Shown here one piece after another: positions 18,483 through 26,053 of a DNA stretch of 64,000 nucleotides; position 1 is the stretch's first letter, and every line of letters begins with the position of its first letter. The translations under genes were made by a program, and so were the position numbers. Source of the stretch: Methanospirillum hungatei JF-1 (GTDB taxonomy: Archaea; Halobacteriota; Methanomicrobia; Methanomicrobiales; Methanospirillaceae); the NCBI RefSeq assembly GCF_000013445.1, contig NC_007796.1, forward strand, positions 3,260,936 to 3,324,935, in the 5' to 3' direction. Below the pieces are notes generated by a model. It did not search any database. It was not told where the DNA came from and was given only the letters and a program-made list of their open reading frames with translations.

Positions 18483-19088
18483 TTAGAACTGAACATGGTA
18501 GTTTAAAAACTCACTCCAATTCCAAAGATGATCAGTAATACTTTCTAACATTGCTGGAGACTTGTGACTACTTTTTACTTCGATAAAATTATGCACAAAT
18601 TGAAAGATATTTAGCGCTGAAATGAATCTATTGAGTTTTTTTGAAAAAGAGGCAGTTTTCCTTCCAAAACGGCTCAATCGTTGTCTGATTTTATTATTGT
18701 AGCCCTCAATGACTGAGGTAGAGATTGCTTTACTATCTGGATTTCCCATAATTTTCTCTCGAATGACATAAACAAGTTTATTCTTCTCTTTTACTTTGAT
18801 CACCTGACCATAATCCAAGCATGGCTCACAATATAATTCAGGTAAACAAATGCTATATTGGACGTTTCCATCAGTAAAAATCGATATTTTGTTTTCTGGC
18901 GTTGGAAGTTCCATTCGGTTAAAAAATCGAACTAACATATCTGCACAAGTATCAATATTTCTTTTTCCAGATTCAAATGCTAAAAATAATCCAGAATCCC
19001 TTTTAAAACAAGTATAGGACCAACAATCACCTAATTCTTCAGAGTCAGTTGTTAGGAGATTCTTGTTTTTTTTTGAACAAACTCCCAA
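18483..19088 (-). CDS. IS1-family transposase, second frame (catalytic part)
   Basis: This frame carries most of the DDE catalytic domain: the second Asp in IFTDGN and the Glu in VIEGYNNKIRQRLSRFGRK, which is typical of IS1 InsB. Its first codons overlap the upstream frame. It is probably made only as a fusion, by a -1 shift at 19065-19074 giving about 328 residues (134 from the first frame, 194 from this one). The stop TAA lies 14 bases inside the left end of the element. A separate start at 19088 is unlikely. Confidence 0.85.
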   Translation of the reverse strand: MGVCSKKNKNLLTTDSEELGDCWSYTCFKRDSGLFLAFESGKRNIDTCADMLVRFFNRMELPTPENKISIFTDGNVQYSICLPELYCEPCLDYGQVIKVKEKNKLVYVIREKIMGNPDSKAISTSVIEGYNNKIRQRLSRFGRKTASFSKKLNRFISALNIFQFVHNFIEVKSSHKSPAMLESITDHLWNWSEFLNYHVQF

Positions 19089-19468
19089 ATTTCATCCATC
19101 TCACAATCCCCCGCGGAAATGTCATGAATAAAATAATCGTTGAGTTTTTCAGCATGTTCACCGATTAAGTGATAATATCGAGATATAGTGTCGCGATGGT
19201 GTCCGGTAACTCGAGATACTCCTCGAATTGAAGTTTTTTCAGTCGAGTGTTTCGCAATTATGAGAACAGCAGTTCGTGGTAAACGAGAATCATACAGAGG
19301 AGTATTTTTAGTTTCAATAAAAAAACGTCGACAGTGATGGCAATAGTACTGTTGATTGCCTGCAGAATTATGCCCATTTTTAGTAATATTCTTTCCATCT
19401 TCAATTTGAAAATAAGTACAATCCGGATTTTGACACGTAATCAATATAGGACCACGTTTTCCAACCAT
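19052..19468 (-). CDS. IS1-family transposase, first frame (InsA-like)
   Basis: The 138-residue frame has a zinc-ribbon (CQNPDC and CHHCRRFF with NGHNSAGNQQYY between) and an HTH region (SIRGVSRVTGHHRDTISRYY) that in IS1 binds the terminal repeats. It ends just after the first catalytic Asp (EMDEIWEFVQKK). Alone it would act as a DNA-binding repressor, as InsA does. The fused form is the transposase. Confidence 0.85.
   Translation of the reverse strand: MVGKRGPILITCQNPDCTYFQIEDGKNITKNGHNSAGNQQYYCHHCRRFFIETKNTPLYDSRLPRTAVLIIAKHSTEKTSIRGVSRVTGHHRDTISRYYHLIGEHAEKLNDYFIHDISAGDCEMDEIWEFVQKKTRIS
19065..19075 (-). other. Programmed -1 frameshift site (A9C) in the transposase
   Basis: The minus strand reads C, nine A, C. 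In the first frame this is CAA-AAA-AAA-ACA. A one-base backward slip yields CAA-AAA-AAA-AAC and continues into the catalytic frame. IS1 uses the related A6C slip. Confidence 0.7.
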
Positions 19469-19565
19469 GAAAATAATTATATCTAAACTTATATTAATTT
19501 TTAGTACATAAAATTTAATACTTTATTTGCACTTAGTATTACCAGCTTGCTAACAGGGCACTACC

Positions 19566-19573
19566 GAAGTTTT
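19566..19573. repeat. Target-site duplication, right copy
   Basis: GAAGTTTT, identical to 18461-18468, abuts the right terminal repeat. It contains codons 3-4 of the interrupted regulator gene (read on the minus strand). Confidence 0.85.
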
Positions 19574-19589
19574 TCCATGTCATATCTCC
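19574..19589 (-). pseudogene. 5' stub and ribosome-binding site of the interrupted HTH gene
   Basis: On the minus strand GGAG (19589-19586) is followed after 7 bases by ATG (19578-19576) and the first codons GAA-AAA-CTT, where the IS begins. The stub has a proper Shine-Dalgarno, so the ancestral gene started here. It would now make only a few residues before entering the IS. Confidence 0.75.
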
Positions 19590-19695
19590 GGTGAGAACAT
19601 GTTTCACGCCGTGAATTATCAATATGTGTATCTGGATGACACAGAACTGCATCGCATTGCAGTAACTATATCGGATACTACCCCAACTCATTCTT

Positions 19696-21498
19696 ATGGC
19701 ACCACTCCGGTTATGGATACTCAGCTCCCTGTTAATATTGGCATTGACAGGTGTTGGGATCTCTGAAGAACTCTCCAATCAGGCAGAACCAACCGGGTTT
19801 ATTCCCGATGGCTATGAAGATGACAATCCCCCGTATTATCCGACTGACTACCCGACCAATTCCCCCACCTATATCCCGACAGATATACCCACAGAATATC
19901 CAACTATTACCATTGAACCAACACCACAGGAGCAGTATGGATGGGTTTTAATAAACTCGGTCCCGTCTGGTGCCATGGTCACCTTTGATGGATCATATCA
20001 GGGTCTGAGTCCGGTAACGGTGCAGGTCTCACTGACTGAATCCAGGTTCCATCAGATCTACATCTCAATGGACGGATACCAGGACTGGAGCACCTCCCTT
20101 TCAGAACTCCCCGCACCAGGCCAGACAATTCCGGTCAATGCAATCCTTGTGCCGATGGAACCGACAATAACCCCTACGTATACCCCGACCTGGACTCCTA
20201 CCGAGACACCAACATGGACCCCGACGCCAACCCCCACTATGATCGGTTCTGATTATGGATGGGTGTATATTGAGTCAGTGCCCTCCGGTGCTGAAGTAAC
20301 CTTTGATGGTACCTACCAGGGCTCTGCCCCGGCTCTTGTCAAAGTGTATACGACTGGCACCCCATCACACCAGATCCTCGTCAGAATGACCGGATATTAT
20401 GACTGGACCTCGTCCCTGAGAGAGAATCCGCTTCCGGATCAGACCATCCCCATTACTGCCACTCTGGTCCCGAAGGCACAGTATGGGAGTATCCGGGTGA
20501 CGTCACATCCGACGAAGAGTATTGCAATCCTTGATGGAGGAAACCAGGATCTGACACCCTGCACGTTCTCAGACCTGATGCCCGGGCTTCATACAATCAA
20601 AGTTATCAAAGACGGATATCAGCCATTCATGTCGCAGGTCCGGGTAAACGCAGGATCACAGTCACAAATCCAGGCTCAGCTGAATCAGATAATCCAGACC
20701 GGAACACTCTATGTTTCCAGCACTCCTTCCGGTGCAGACATCCAGCTTGATGGCATATACTACGGACAGACACCATATACCCTCTCTGCATCTGCCGGCA
20801 GCCATAGTCTCATGCTCAGGCTGGCGGGATATAACACCTGGAAATCCGGTGTAACAATTTCTGCAGGTCAGCAGAACCAGATTTCAGCCAGCCTTGAACC
20901 ACAGGGACCGCAGTTAGGGGCAATCCAGGTTGCAAGCATGCCCGGATCCTCACAGATTTTCCTGAATGACAATTATGAAGGGAAGACGCCCGATATCGGA
21001 TACCTGGATATCCCCATGCTCAATCCGGGTATATATGCAATCAGGATTAGCCATCCCCAGAACCAGGATTACCAGGGAACGGTTGCTGTTAATGCAGGAC
21101 AGGTGAGTACGGTCAATGTTGCCCTGCAGGCAGCACCTGTTCCGGCAACTGTTAATGGGACCCTGATGGTGCAATCCAATCCTTCAGGGGCAGCAATATT
21201 CCTTGATAACCTGTTTAAAGGGGTCACACCACTGAACCTTCCTTCAGTACCCCCTGGTGAGCATGCCCTGACCCTTCGGATAAATGGATATGATGATGCT
21301 GTCAGGCAGGTCAGCATAACTGGTGGGAATACCACGGATGTTGTTATTGAGATGGTACCGACTGCACCTTTGACTCAGGAACCGACACAGACCTCTGAGC
21401 CGACGCAGACAAAGTCACCCGCACCAATGTTTGCACTCTGTACCGGAATCGGCCTTGCTGCAGTAGCTCTCGTATTGTCCCGACGATCTGATCGGTGA
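19696..21498 (+). CDS. Surface protein with six PEGA domains
   Basis: The 600-residue protein has a signal peptide (about 1-22) and two Thr/Pro linkers (PTDYPTNSPTYIPTDIPTEY and PTYTPTWTPTETPTWTPTPT). Six PEGA beta-sandwich units run from about 78 to 553; examples of the core word are SVPSGAMVTFDG, SVPSGAEVTFDG, STPSGADIQLDG and SNPSGAAIFLDN. A membrane anchor with a basic end (ALCTGIGLAAVALVLSRRSDR shortened: SRRSDR) closes it. The first two units are close copies, suggesting recent duplication. It is likely displayed at the cell surface or sheath. Its ATG is 117 bases from the ancestral start of the divergent IS-interrupted regulator. Confidence 0.9.
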   Translation: MAPLRLWILSSLLILALTGVGISEELSNQAEPTGFIPDGYEDDNPPYYPTDYPTNSPTYIPTDIPTEYPTITIEPTPQEQYGWVLINSVPSGAMVTFDGSYQGLSPVTVQVSLTESRFHQIYISMDGYQDWSTSLSELPAPGQTIPVNAILVPMEPTITPTYTPTWTPTETPTWTPTPTPTMIGSDYGWVYIESVPSGAEVTFDGTYQGSAPALVKVYTTGTPSHQILVRMTGYYDWTSSLRENPLPDQTIPITATLVPKAQYGSIRVTSHPTKSIAILDGGNQDLTPCTFSDLMPGLHTIKVIKDGYQPFMSQVRVNAGSQSQIQAQLNQIIQTGTLYVSSTPSGADIQLDGIYYGQTPYTLSASAGSHSLMLRLAGYNTWKSGVTISAGQQNQISASLEPQGPQLGAIQVASMPGSSQIFLNDNYEGKTPDIGYLDIPMLNPGIYAIRISHPQNQDYQGTVAVNAGQVSTVNVALQAAPVPATVNGTLMVQSNPSGAAIFLDNLFKGVTPLNLPSVPPGEHALTLRINGYDDAVRQVSITGGNTTDVVIEMVPTAPLTQEPTQTSEPTQTKSPAPMFALCTGIGLAAVALVLSRRSDR

Positions 21499-21534
21499 GA
21501 AGAACTATCCCTTTTTTTTACCTATAGTACCAGT

Positions 21535-21849
21535 GTGAAGCATCCGATCACGCTCATATGCATCATCATCCTACTCGGGTTAGGTAGCATGGTTCTGGCA
21601 GAAGAGGATGATGTCACGAATTCATCACCCGTGATTTTTTCCTTTTCCGCTGCAAGTCCCGTGAAGGAAGCCCAGATCAATTTCACGCTCAATACCACCA
21701 GTCATTACTCAAAAAACGAGTCAATTGAAGCGTATTATAATAACCTCAGCATGGAAACCGACACAAGCCTTCCAAAATTAGTGCTGCTTGGGATACCAAT
21801 GGAATGTCATTTCTGTATGATAATCCCATCAGTCATTCTTACAGGGTAG
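21535..21849 (+). pseudogene. Frameshifted, truncated secreted-protein remnant
   Basis: It starts at GTG with a signal peptide (MKHPITLICIIILLGLG) and continues as an extracellular-looking domain (VIFSFSAASPVKEAQINFT). After about residue 80 the frame turns into unlikely sequence. One base over, from about 21771, the DNA reads SKISAAWDTNGMSFLYDNP, which continues the domain naturally and fits loss of a single T at CTTCC. That second frame then runs into the end of the convergent methyltransferase gene, so the 3' part is missing. It follows the PEGA gene after an oligo-T stretch. A short functional peptide cannot be excluded. Confidence 0.55.
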
Positions 21850-21858
21850 TCAGCAGAG

Positions 21859-22776
21859 CTATCCATCACCACGAACAATATCATATACCACGTGAAACCG
21901 GTCCGGAGAATAGGATCTGACATACCGGTGTTCGACGTTTTTTGCAGGAAATGTCCGTAGAGTATCAATATATTCATCCTCCCGGCTCACCAGGGCATAC
22001 AGGTGTATCGTACCACCCGGCCGTGTCATCCTGAACGCTGCTGTAAGAAACGGGATCGAATGGAGGGGCAGGTTCATGATAATCCGGTCTGCAGGGTGCA
22101 TAATGATGTCAGGAAGATTGATGGCATCCGAAAGGATGGGAACGACATTGGTCAGGCGGTTTCGTGCAATATTTCTGACCATGAGAATGACTGCTTCAGG
22201 ATTGATATCTCCCGCATAGACAATGGAGGCTTTTTTTGCAAGGGGTATCGCAAAAGGCCCGACCCCGGCAAACATGTCAATGACACGCTCTCCTTCATTC
22301 ATCAGTGAGAGAATACGCTGGCGTTCGCCGGACAGACGGGCCGAGAAGTACGCGAGAGCGAGATCAATGGAGAAATGATGACCATATTCGATGTATTCAG
22401 TCGCTGTGGTATCTCTTCCGGCAAGCACTTTGAACTTTTTTGTCCGGAACGGCCCTTCAACCGCACTCTCCGCAAACAGAACGGTATGATACGTCTTTTT
22501 TGACGCAAGAATATCAGCGGCACCAGAGGGATCATCATCCTGCATAATGGCAATTCCACCTACCTGTTCAAACCGGGGGAGATCTTTTTTCTCCTGTTCA
22601 CAGGTGAATTCCTGACAAACCGCGCCCTCAATTTTTCTGATAACCGGGATGAGCAGATACTCCCCATCCGACCTGATCCGACACAGACGATCAAGCACCC
22701 CCTCTTCAAGAAGCCTTTTTCTGGTCTTCTCCCCTTCTGACCGGTGCACCTGAAGGCACCAGCGTTTTGTCTGCAT
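21859..22776 (-). CDS. Trm5-type tRNA (guanine37-N1)-methyltransferase family protein
   Basis: This 305-residue class I methyltransferase has the SAM loop DMFAGVGPFAIPLA, then DINPEAV, and the catalytic-region motif IIMNLP, with TEYIEYGHHFSIDLALAYF before it. This order is that of archaeal Trm5 enzymes, which form m1G37 (or wyosine intermediates) in tRNA. The N-terminal domain is shorter than in full Trm5a, closer to Trm5b/c or Taw2-like variants, so the exact tRNA product is uncertain. It faces HMG-CoA reductase divergently across 39 bases. Confidence 0.85.
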   Translation of the reverse strand: MQTKRWCLQVHRSEGEKTRKRLLEEGVLDRLCRIRSDGEYLLIPVIRKIEGAVCQEFTCEQEKKDLPRFEQVGGIAIMQDDDPSGAADILASKKTYHTVLFAESAVEGPFRTKKFKVLAGRDTTATEYIEYGHHFSIDLALAYFSARLSGERQRILSLMNEGERVIDMFAGVGPFAIPLAKKASIVYAGDINPEAVILMVRNIARNRLTNVVPILSDAINLPDIIMHPADRIIMNLPLHSIPFLTAAFRMTRPGGTIHLYALVSREDEYIDTLRTFPAKNVEHRYVRSYSPDRFHVVYDIVRGDG

Positions 22777-22815
22777 CCCTCATGTGTTATGGCCGGGCCG
22801 GTATAACAGGTATGC

Positions 22816-24021
22816 ATGGATGAGTACCTCCGCAGACTGCGGGATGGAACACTGAAATTATATGCGCTTGAGAAAGAACTTGCCCCCGCTGATGCTGTTT
22901 CCATCCGCCGGAAGTTTATCGAAGAAGAGACCGGAGTTCCGCTTGACCGGATTGGTGACTGTACCATCTCTCTTGACGCAGTGGTAAAGAAGAACTGCGA
23001 GAATATGATTGGCACGATCCAGGTACCACTCGGGGTTGCAGGACCTGTCAGGATAAAAGGAGAGTATGCAGACGGAACGATGTATCTCCCGCTTGCAACC
23101 ACAGAAGGGGCACTTATTGCATCAGTGAACCGGGGCTGCAGCCTTATTACAGCAGCAGGAGGAGCCGATGTCAGAATATTAAAGGACGGTATGACCCGTG
23201 CCCCCGTTTTTGCTGCTGACAGCATTGTCCATGCAAAGGCCGTGTGTGACTGGATACATGCTCATGAGGGAGAGATCAGGGCGGAGGCCGAGTCCACGAC
23301 CCGGTTCGGGAAACTGACCGGGATAGAGATGACAACCGCAGGAACATCTGTTTTTGTCAGACTCTCCTTTGTTACCGGCGATGCAATGGGGATGAATATG
23401 GTTACCATCGCATCAGCAAAAGCAGCAGATCTTATCAGCCGGGAGACCGGGGCACGCCTTATCGCCCTGTCCGGTAACTGGTGCACAGATAAAAAGCCGG
23501 CAGCGGTAAACGTTGTCATGGGGAGGGGCAAGACCGTCAGTGCCGGAGTTTTACTCTCCCAGGAACTGATAAGCAAGGTATTAAAGACCGATGCAGCCTC
23601 CCTCCTTGAAGTCAATACCAGAAAGAATCTGGTTGGATCAGCCCGTGCCGGTTCATTCGGGTTCAATGCTCATGCAGCAAATATCATTGCAGCGATGTTT
23701 ATTGCCTGTGGACAGGATCCTGCCCATGTGGTGGAGGGATCACTCTGTATAACCACCGTGGATCCAGCTCATGAGGGGGTCTATGTTTCGGTCACACTCC
23801 CGGCTCTTCCAATTGGGACAGTCGGGGGCGGAACCAGTGTTGAAACCCAGGCAGAGTGCCTCCGGATGCTTGGCGTATCCGGCAGTGGTGACCCGCCCGG
23901 CTCACATGCCAGAAAGTTAGCAGAGATCGTTGCATCTGGTGTTCTTGCCGGAGAATTATCCCTCCTTGGAGCACTCGCGGCTCAGCACCTTGCCCGTGCC
24001 CACAGTACTCTCGGAAGATAA
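22816..24021 (+). CDS. hmgA: Hydroxymethylglutaryl-CoA reductase (class I, NADPH)
   Basis: The 401-residue enzyme reduces HMG-CoA to mevalonate for archaeal isoprenoid lipids. It shows the substrate motif ENMIGTIQVPLGVAGP, the catalytic Glu in TTEGALIASVNRG, the Lys/Asp region, the cofactor loop DAMGMNM, GTVGGGTSVETQ, and the C-terminal catalytic His in LAAQHLARAHS. The length is typical of the archaeal, membrane-free form. The start is ATG 40 bases from the divergent Trm5-like gene. Confidence 0.96.
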   Translation: MDEYLRRLRDGTLKLYALEKELAPADAVSIRRKFIEEETGVPLDRIGDCTISLDAVVKKNCENMIGTIQVPLGVAGPVRIKGEYADGTMYLPLATTEGALIASVNRGCSLITAAGGADVRILKDGMTRAPVFAADSIVHAKAVCDWIHAHEGEIRAEAESTTRFGKLTGIEMTTAGTSVFVRLSFVTGDAMGMNMVTIASAKAADLISRETGARLIALSGNWCTDKKPAAVNVVMGRGKTVSAGVLLSQELISKVLKTDAASLLEVNTRKNLVGSARAGSFGFNAHAANIIAAMFIACGQDPAHVVEGSLCITTVDPAHEGVYVSVTLPALPIGTVGGGTSVETQAECLRMLGVSGSGDPPGSHARKLAEIVASGVLAGELSLLGALAAQHLARAHSTLGR

Positions 24022-24077
24022 TCTGTATTAACCTCTATCTCAGCAACTCTTTCTTTTCATATGGTACACCCTATCAT

Positions 24078-25061
24078 ATGACAGATTACGGGTGTATCAG
24101 ACACCCTGCATTATGCAGGATTTTTCTGTTTGGTCTTCTCATTGCAGGACTTGTTCTGTGCATGATTCCGACGGTGAGTGCGGATTTTCCTGAGACACAC
24201 TCATGGAACCCATACGAGGGATGGGATATTGAACTTTCATCAGTAGCAGGAATCGGACTATTTCCAACTGTAGAGGTTGACTGGACGCCAAAACCAACAG
24301 CAGGACCTCTCCCGAAAGTATCCAGCGACACCTGGGTGAAACTGGCCTACTATCCGCCCGGAACTGAGGCAGGTCAACCCGCAATTCTTGCAGGATATGT
24401 GGGTGGCAGGAACTACAATGCAGAGGTTACCATCACCGGCAAGATGAAGGCCGATGATGAATTTCATGATATTGTAACCACTAAAGCCCAGGAGAATGGT
24501 GTTTTTGTCTGGGCGGTACCAGATGAACTGAAATCAGTACCCTACTTCCAGGCTGTTGCGAAAGTAAGTGGGGCGATGGCAAAATCAGAGATTGTCCAGA
24601 CCAGCGGGCTTTCCGGGTATGTTCCGGCTGAGTCATCTGTTCCGACATCACCATCACCCGGGCCTGTCATTGCAGCCTCAACACAGGTACCTGCACCGGC
24701 ATCTGACCTTCCAAAGATTACCAGCATGACTCTTTCTGCGAATAACCTCCGCCCCACAGTGGGAACAGACGTGGAGCTCACCGGCCGGCTTGTTGATAGT
24801 TCAGGAAAAGGAGTGCCTGGTGTCAGCATCACAATAGAGGTCCCGGATTATGGAACTGATTTCCTGCCGCTGCTTACCACGTCTACCGATGGTGATGGAC
24901 GATTCTCTGCAACCATCAGTACCTGGGAAGGCGGAGGCGTTCCGGTCAGGGCAGTATTTGAAGGAAATGATAAATATCTTGCCTGTACCAGTAACACTCT
25001 GACGTTTTACGCATCAGATAAAAAATCCACAGGTTTAACCGGTGGCGGGACAACACTCTAA
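24078..25061 (+). CDS. Secreted protein with C-terminal Ig-like domain
   Basis: The 327-residue protein has a cytoplasmic start, a hydrophobic signal (about 12-33, ending TVSADFPE), and an unfamiliar N-terminal domain (about 40-180; YYPPGTEAGQPAILAGYVGG). A Ser/Pro/Thr linker (about 185-210) leads to an Ig-like domain (about 215-315; GTDVELTGRLVDSSGKGVPG, DGDGRFSATI) of the kind seen in large archaeal surface proteins. No C-terminal anchor is visible, so it is probably released or held by other proteins. Function is unknown. An oligo-T run follows. Confidence 0.8.
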   Translation: MTDYGCIRHPALCRIFLFGLLIAGLVLCMIPTVSADFPETHSWNPYEGWDIELSSVAGIGLFPTVEVDWTPKPTAGPLPKVSSDTWVKLAYYPPGTEAGQPAILAGYVGGRNYNAEVTITGKMKADDEFHDIVTTKAQENGVFVWAVPDELKSVPYFQAVAKVSGAMAKSEIVQTSGLSGYVPAESSVPTSPSPGPVIAASTQVPAPASDLPKITSMTLSANNLRPTVGTDVELTGRLVDSSGKGVPGVSITIEVPDYGTDFLPLLTTSTDGDGRFSATISTWEGGGVPVRAVFEGNDKYLACTSNTLTFYASDKKSTGLTGGGTTL

Positions 25062-25080
25062 AACGATAAATAAACCTTTT

Positions 25081-25398
25081 TTACGGATTTAAAAATCCGA
25101 CATCAGGGAATGGCACGGTCTGATCCAGAAGCAGAAAGACGATCTGCGGGACGAAGAGCAGAATTACAACCAGCACTCTGAGTGGCGCATGCTCTATCTT
25201 CCGGTAGGCATATATAGTAACCACGAGCAGGAGCATCATTGCCAGGATCCACATGTATGTATATGGGGCAGCTTTTCCCAGACTTATCGTGAGCACTGCA
25301 TAGCTGACCAGCGAAGTAAAAGCCATGGTTCCGCATACAAGTGCAACTATTGCGAAGAATAACTCTACCAGTATCAGCGCTCTGTTCCGGGCAGTCAC
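25081..25398 (-). CDS. Small integral membrane protein, four predicted helices
   Basis: The 105-residue protein is almost wholly hydrophobic, with helices at about 8-30, 35-55 (partly amphipathic), 55-68 and 76-95. It starts at GTG. I do not recognise the family. It lies 50 bases downstream of the xseA-xseB-lipoprotein run on the same strand and may be its last member. Confidence 0.65.
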   Translation of the reverse strand: MTARNRALILVELFFAIVALVCGTMAFTSLVSYAVLTISLGKAAPYTYMWILAMMLLLVVTIYAYRKIEHAPLRVLVVILLFVPQIVFLLLDQTVPFPDVGFLNP

Positions 25399-25448
25399 GA
25401 TGAATCATTCCCGCTCTTTTTATAAAATAATTGTGATGAGTTCTTCAT

Positions 25449-25871
25449 TTACCCCATGATATTGGAACTGACTTTGATTACCTTGGCTTCCACCTCAGCC
25501 TGTCGTTCACCTGATGAGAGTTTTCTGAAATTATCAGGTGTCATCTGAAGTGACAGCGTTCTTTTTACCGATATCGTGCTGCGTTTTTCAACCGTACCGA
25601 CCGGAATATTCTCATGAATAAACCGGTACTCAGGGAGGTCCTTTGGTGTACTTACAAGAGCCATGATCTCAACATCATATGCATTATTTCCCCCGGCATT
25701 CTCTATATCAAGGCTGACCTCATAGGTGATGGTATTCGTTTCAGGCGATATATTCACCTGCTGTATGGCAGGGACGATATTGAGTTCAGGAGGAGCATAA
25801 CTGCTACATCCGGCACACAGGACAAACCCGGCAAATAGAATAAATATTGATACAATGAGGATTCGTTTCAT
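25449..25871 (-). CDS. Predicted lipoprotein
   Basis: The 140-residue protein has a signal sequence with a lipobox-like LCAGC (Cys about 22) and a single beta-rich domain that may be LEA/WHy-like or Ig-like (NTITYEVSLDIENAGGNNAY and the tail RQAEVEAKVIKV). Function is unknown. The ATG overlaps the xseB stop by four bases, so it is co-translated with exonuclease VII genes although the two have no obvious shared role. Confidence 0.75.
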   Translation of the reverse strand: MKRILIVSIFILFAGFVLCAGCSSYAPPELNIVPAIQQVNISPETNTITYEVSLDIENAGGNNAYDVEIMALVSTPKDLPEYRFIHENIPVGTVEKRSTISVKRTLSLQMTPDNFRKLSSGERQAEVEAKVIKVSSNIMG

Positions 25872-26053
25872 GATTCGCGCCCCAGTTCTGTAATCTTTAC
25901 TTCAGCTTCAGCCAGCCGGTCCTCACATTGCCTGACCAGAATCATCCCCTGTTCATACAGGGTAATCATCTCATCAAGACTCGTGTTGCCGTCTTCCATC
26001 TTTCGTACAATCTCTTTTAACTCGCCTATCAGTTCTTCATACTTTTTTGTCAT
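25868..26053 (-). CDS. xseB: Exodeoxyribonuclease VII small subunit
   Basis: The 61-residue protein matches XseB: YEELIGELKEIVRKMEDGN, then SLDEMITLYEQGMILVRQC and a short helical tail. It forms a helical bundle on XseA. It overlaps xseA by 17 bases, as in bacteria. Confidence 0.92.
   Translation of the reverse strand: MTKKYEELIGELKEIVRKMEDGNTSLDEMITLYEQGMILVRQCEDRLAEAEVKITELGRES

Larger units (their letters stand above)
18469..19565 (-). mobile_element. IS1-family insertion sequence (ISMhu11-like group)
   Basis: The 1,097-base element has imperfect terminal inverted repeats, GGTACTGGCCT at the left and GGTAGTGCCCT at the right (minus strand), matching at 9 of 11 positions. It is flanked by the 8-base duplication GAAGTTTT. 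It carries two overlapping minus-strand transposase frames joined by a run of nine A and a C, the arrangement of IS1. It is visibly richer in A/T than its neighbours. The boundaries are supported because removing the element and one duplication restores an intact gene. The group name is from memory of archaeal IS1 relatives and needs a database match. Confidence 0.85.

Noticed and set aside
19501-19543. A possible IS right end at 19543 (GGTAATACTAAG on the minus strand).
   Set aside because: It starts like an IS1 terminus, but the 8 bases next to it do not match the left flank. The end at 19565 gives an exact 8-base duplication and restores an intact gene.
20161-20240. Repeated PT-rich DNA suggesting a tandem repeat array.
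   Set aside because: It is the Thr/Pro linker of the PEGA protein. It has low complexity by coding and no separate mobile or CRISPR character.
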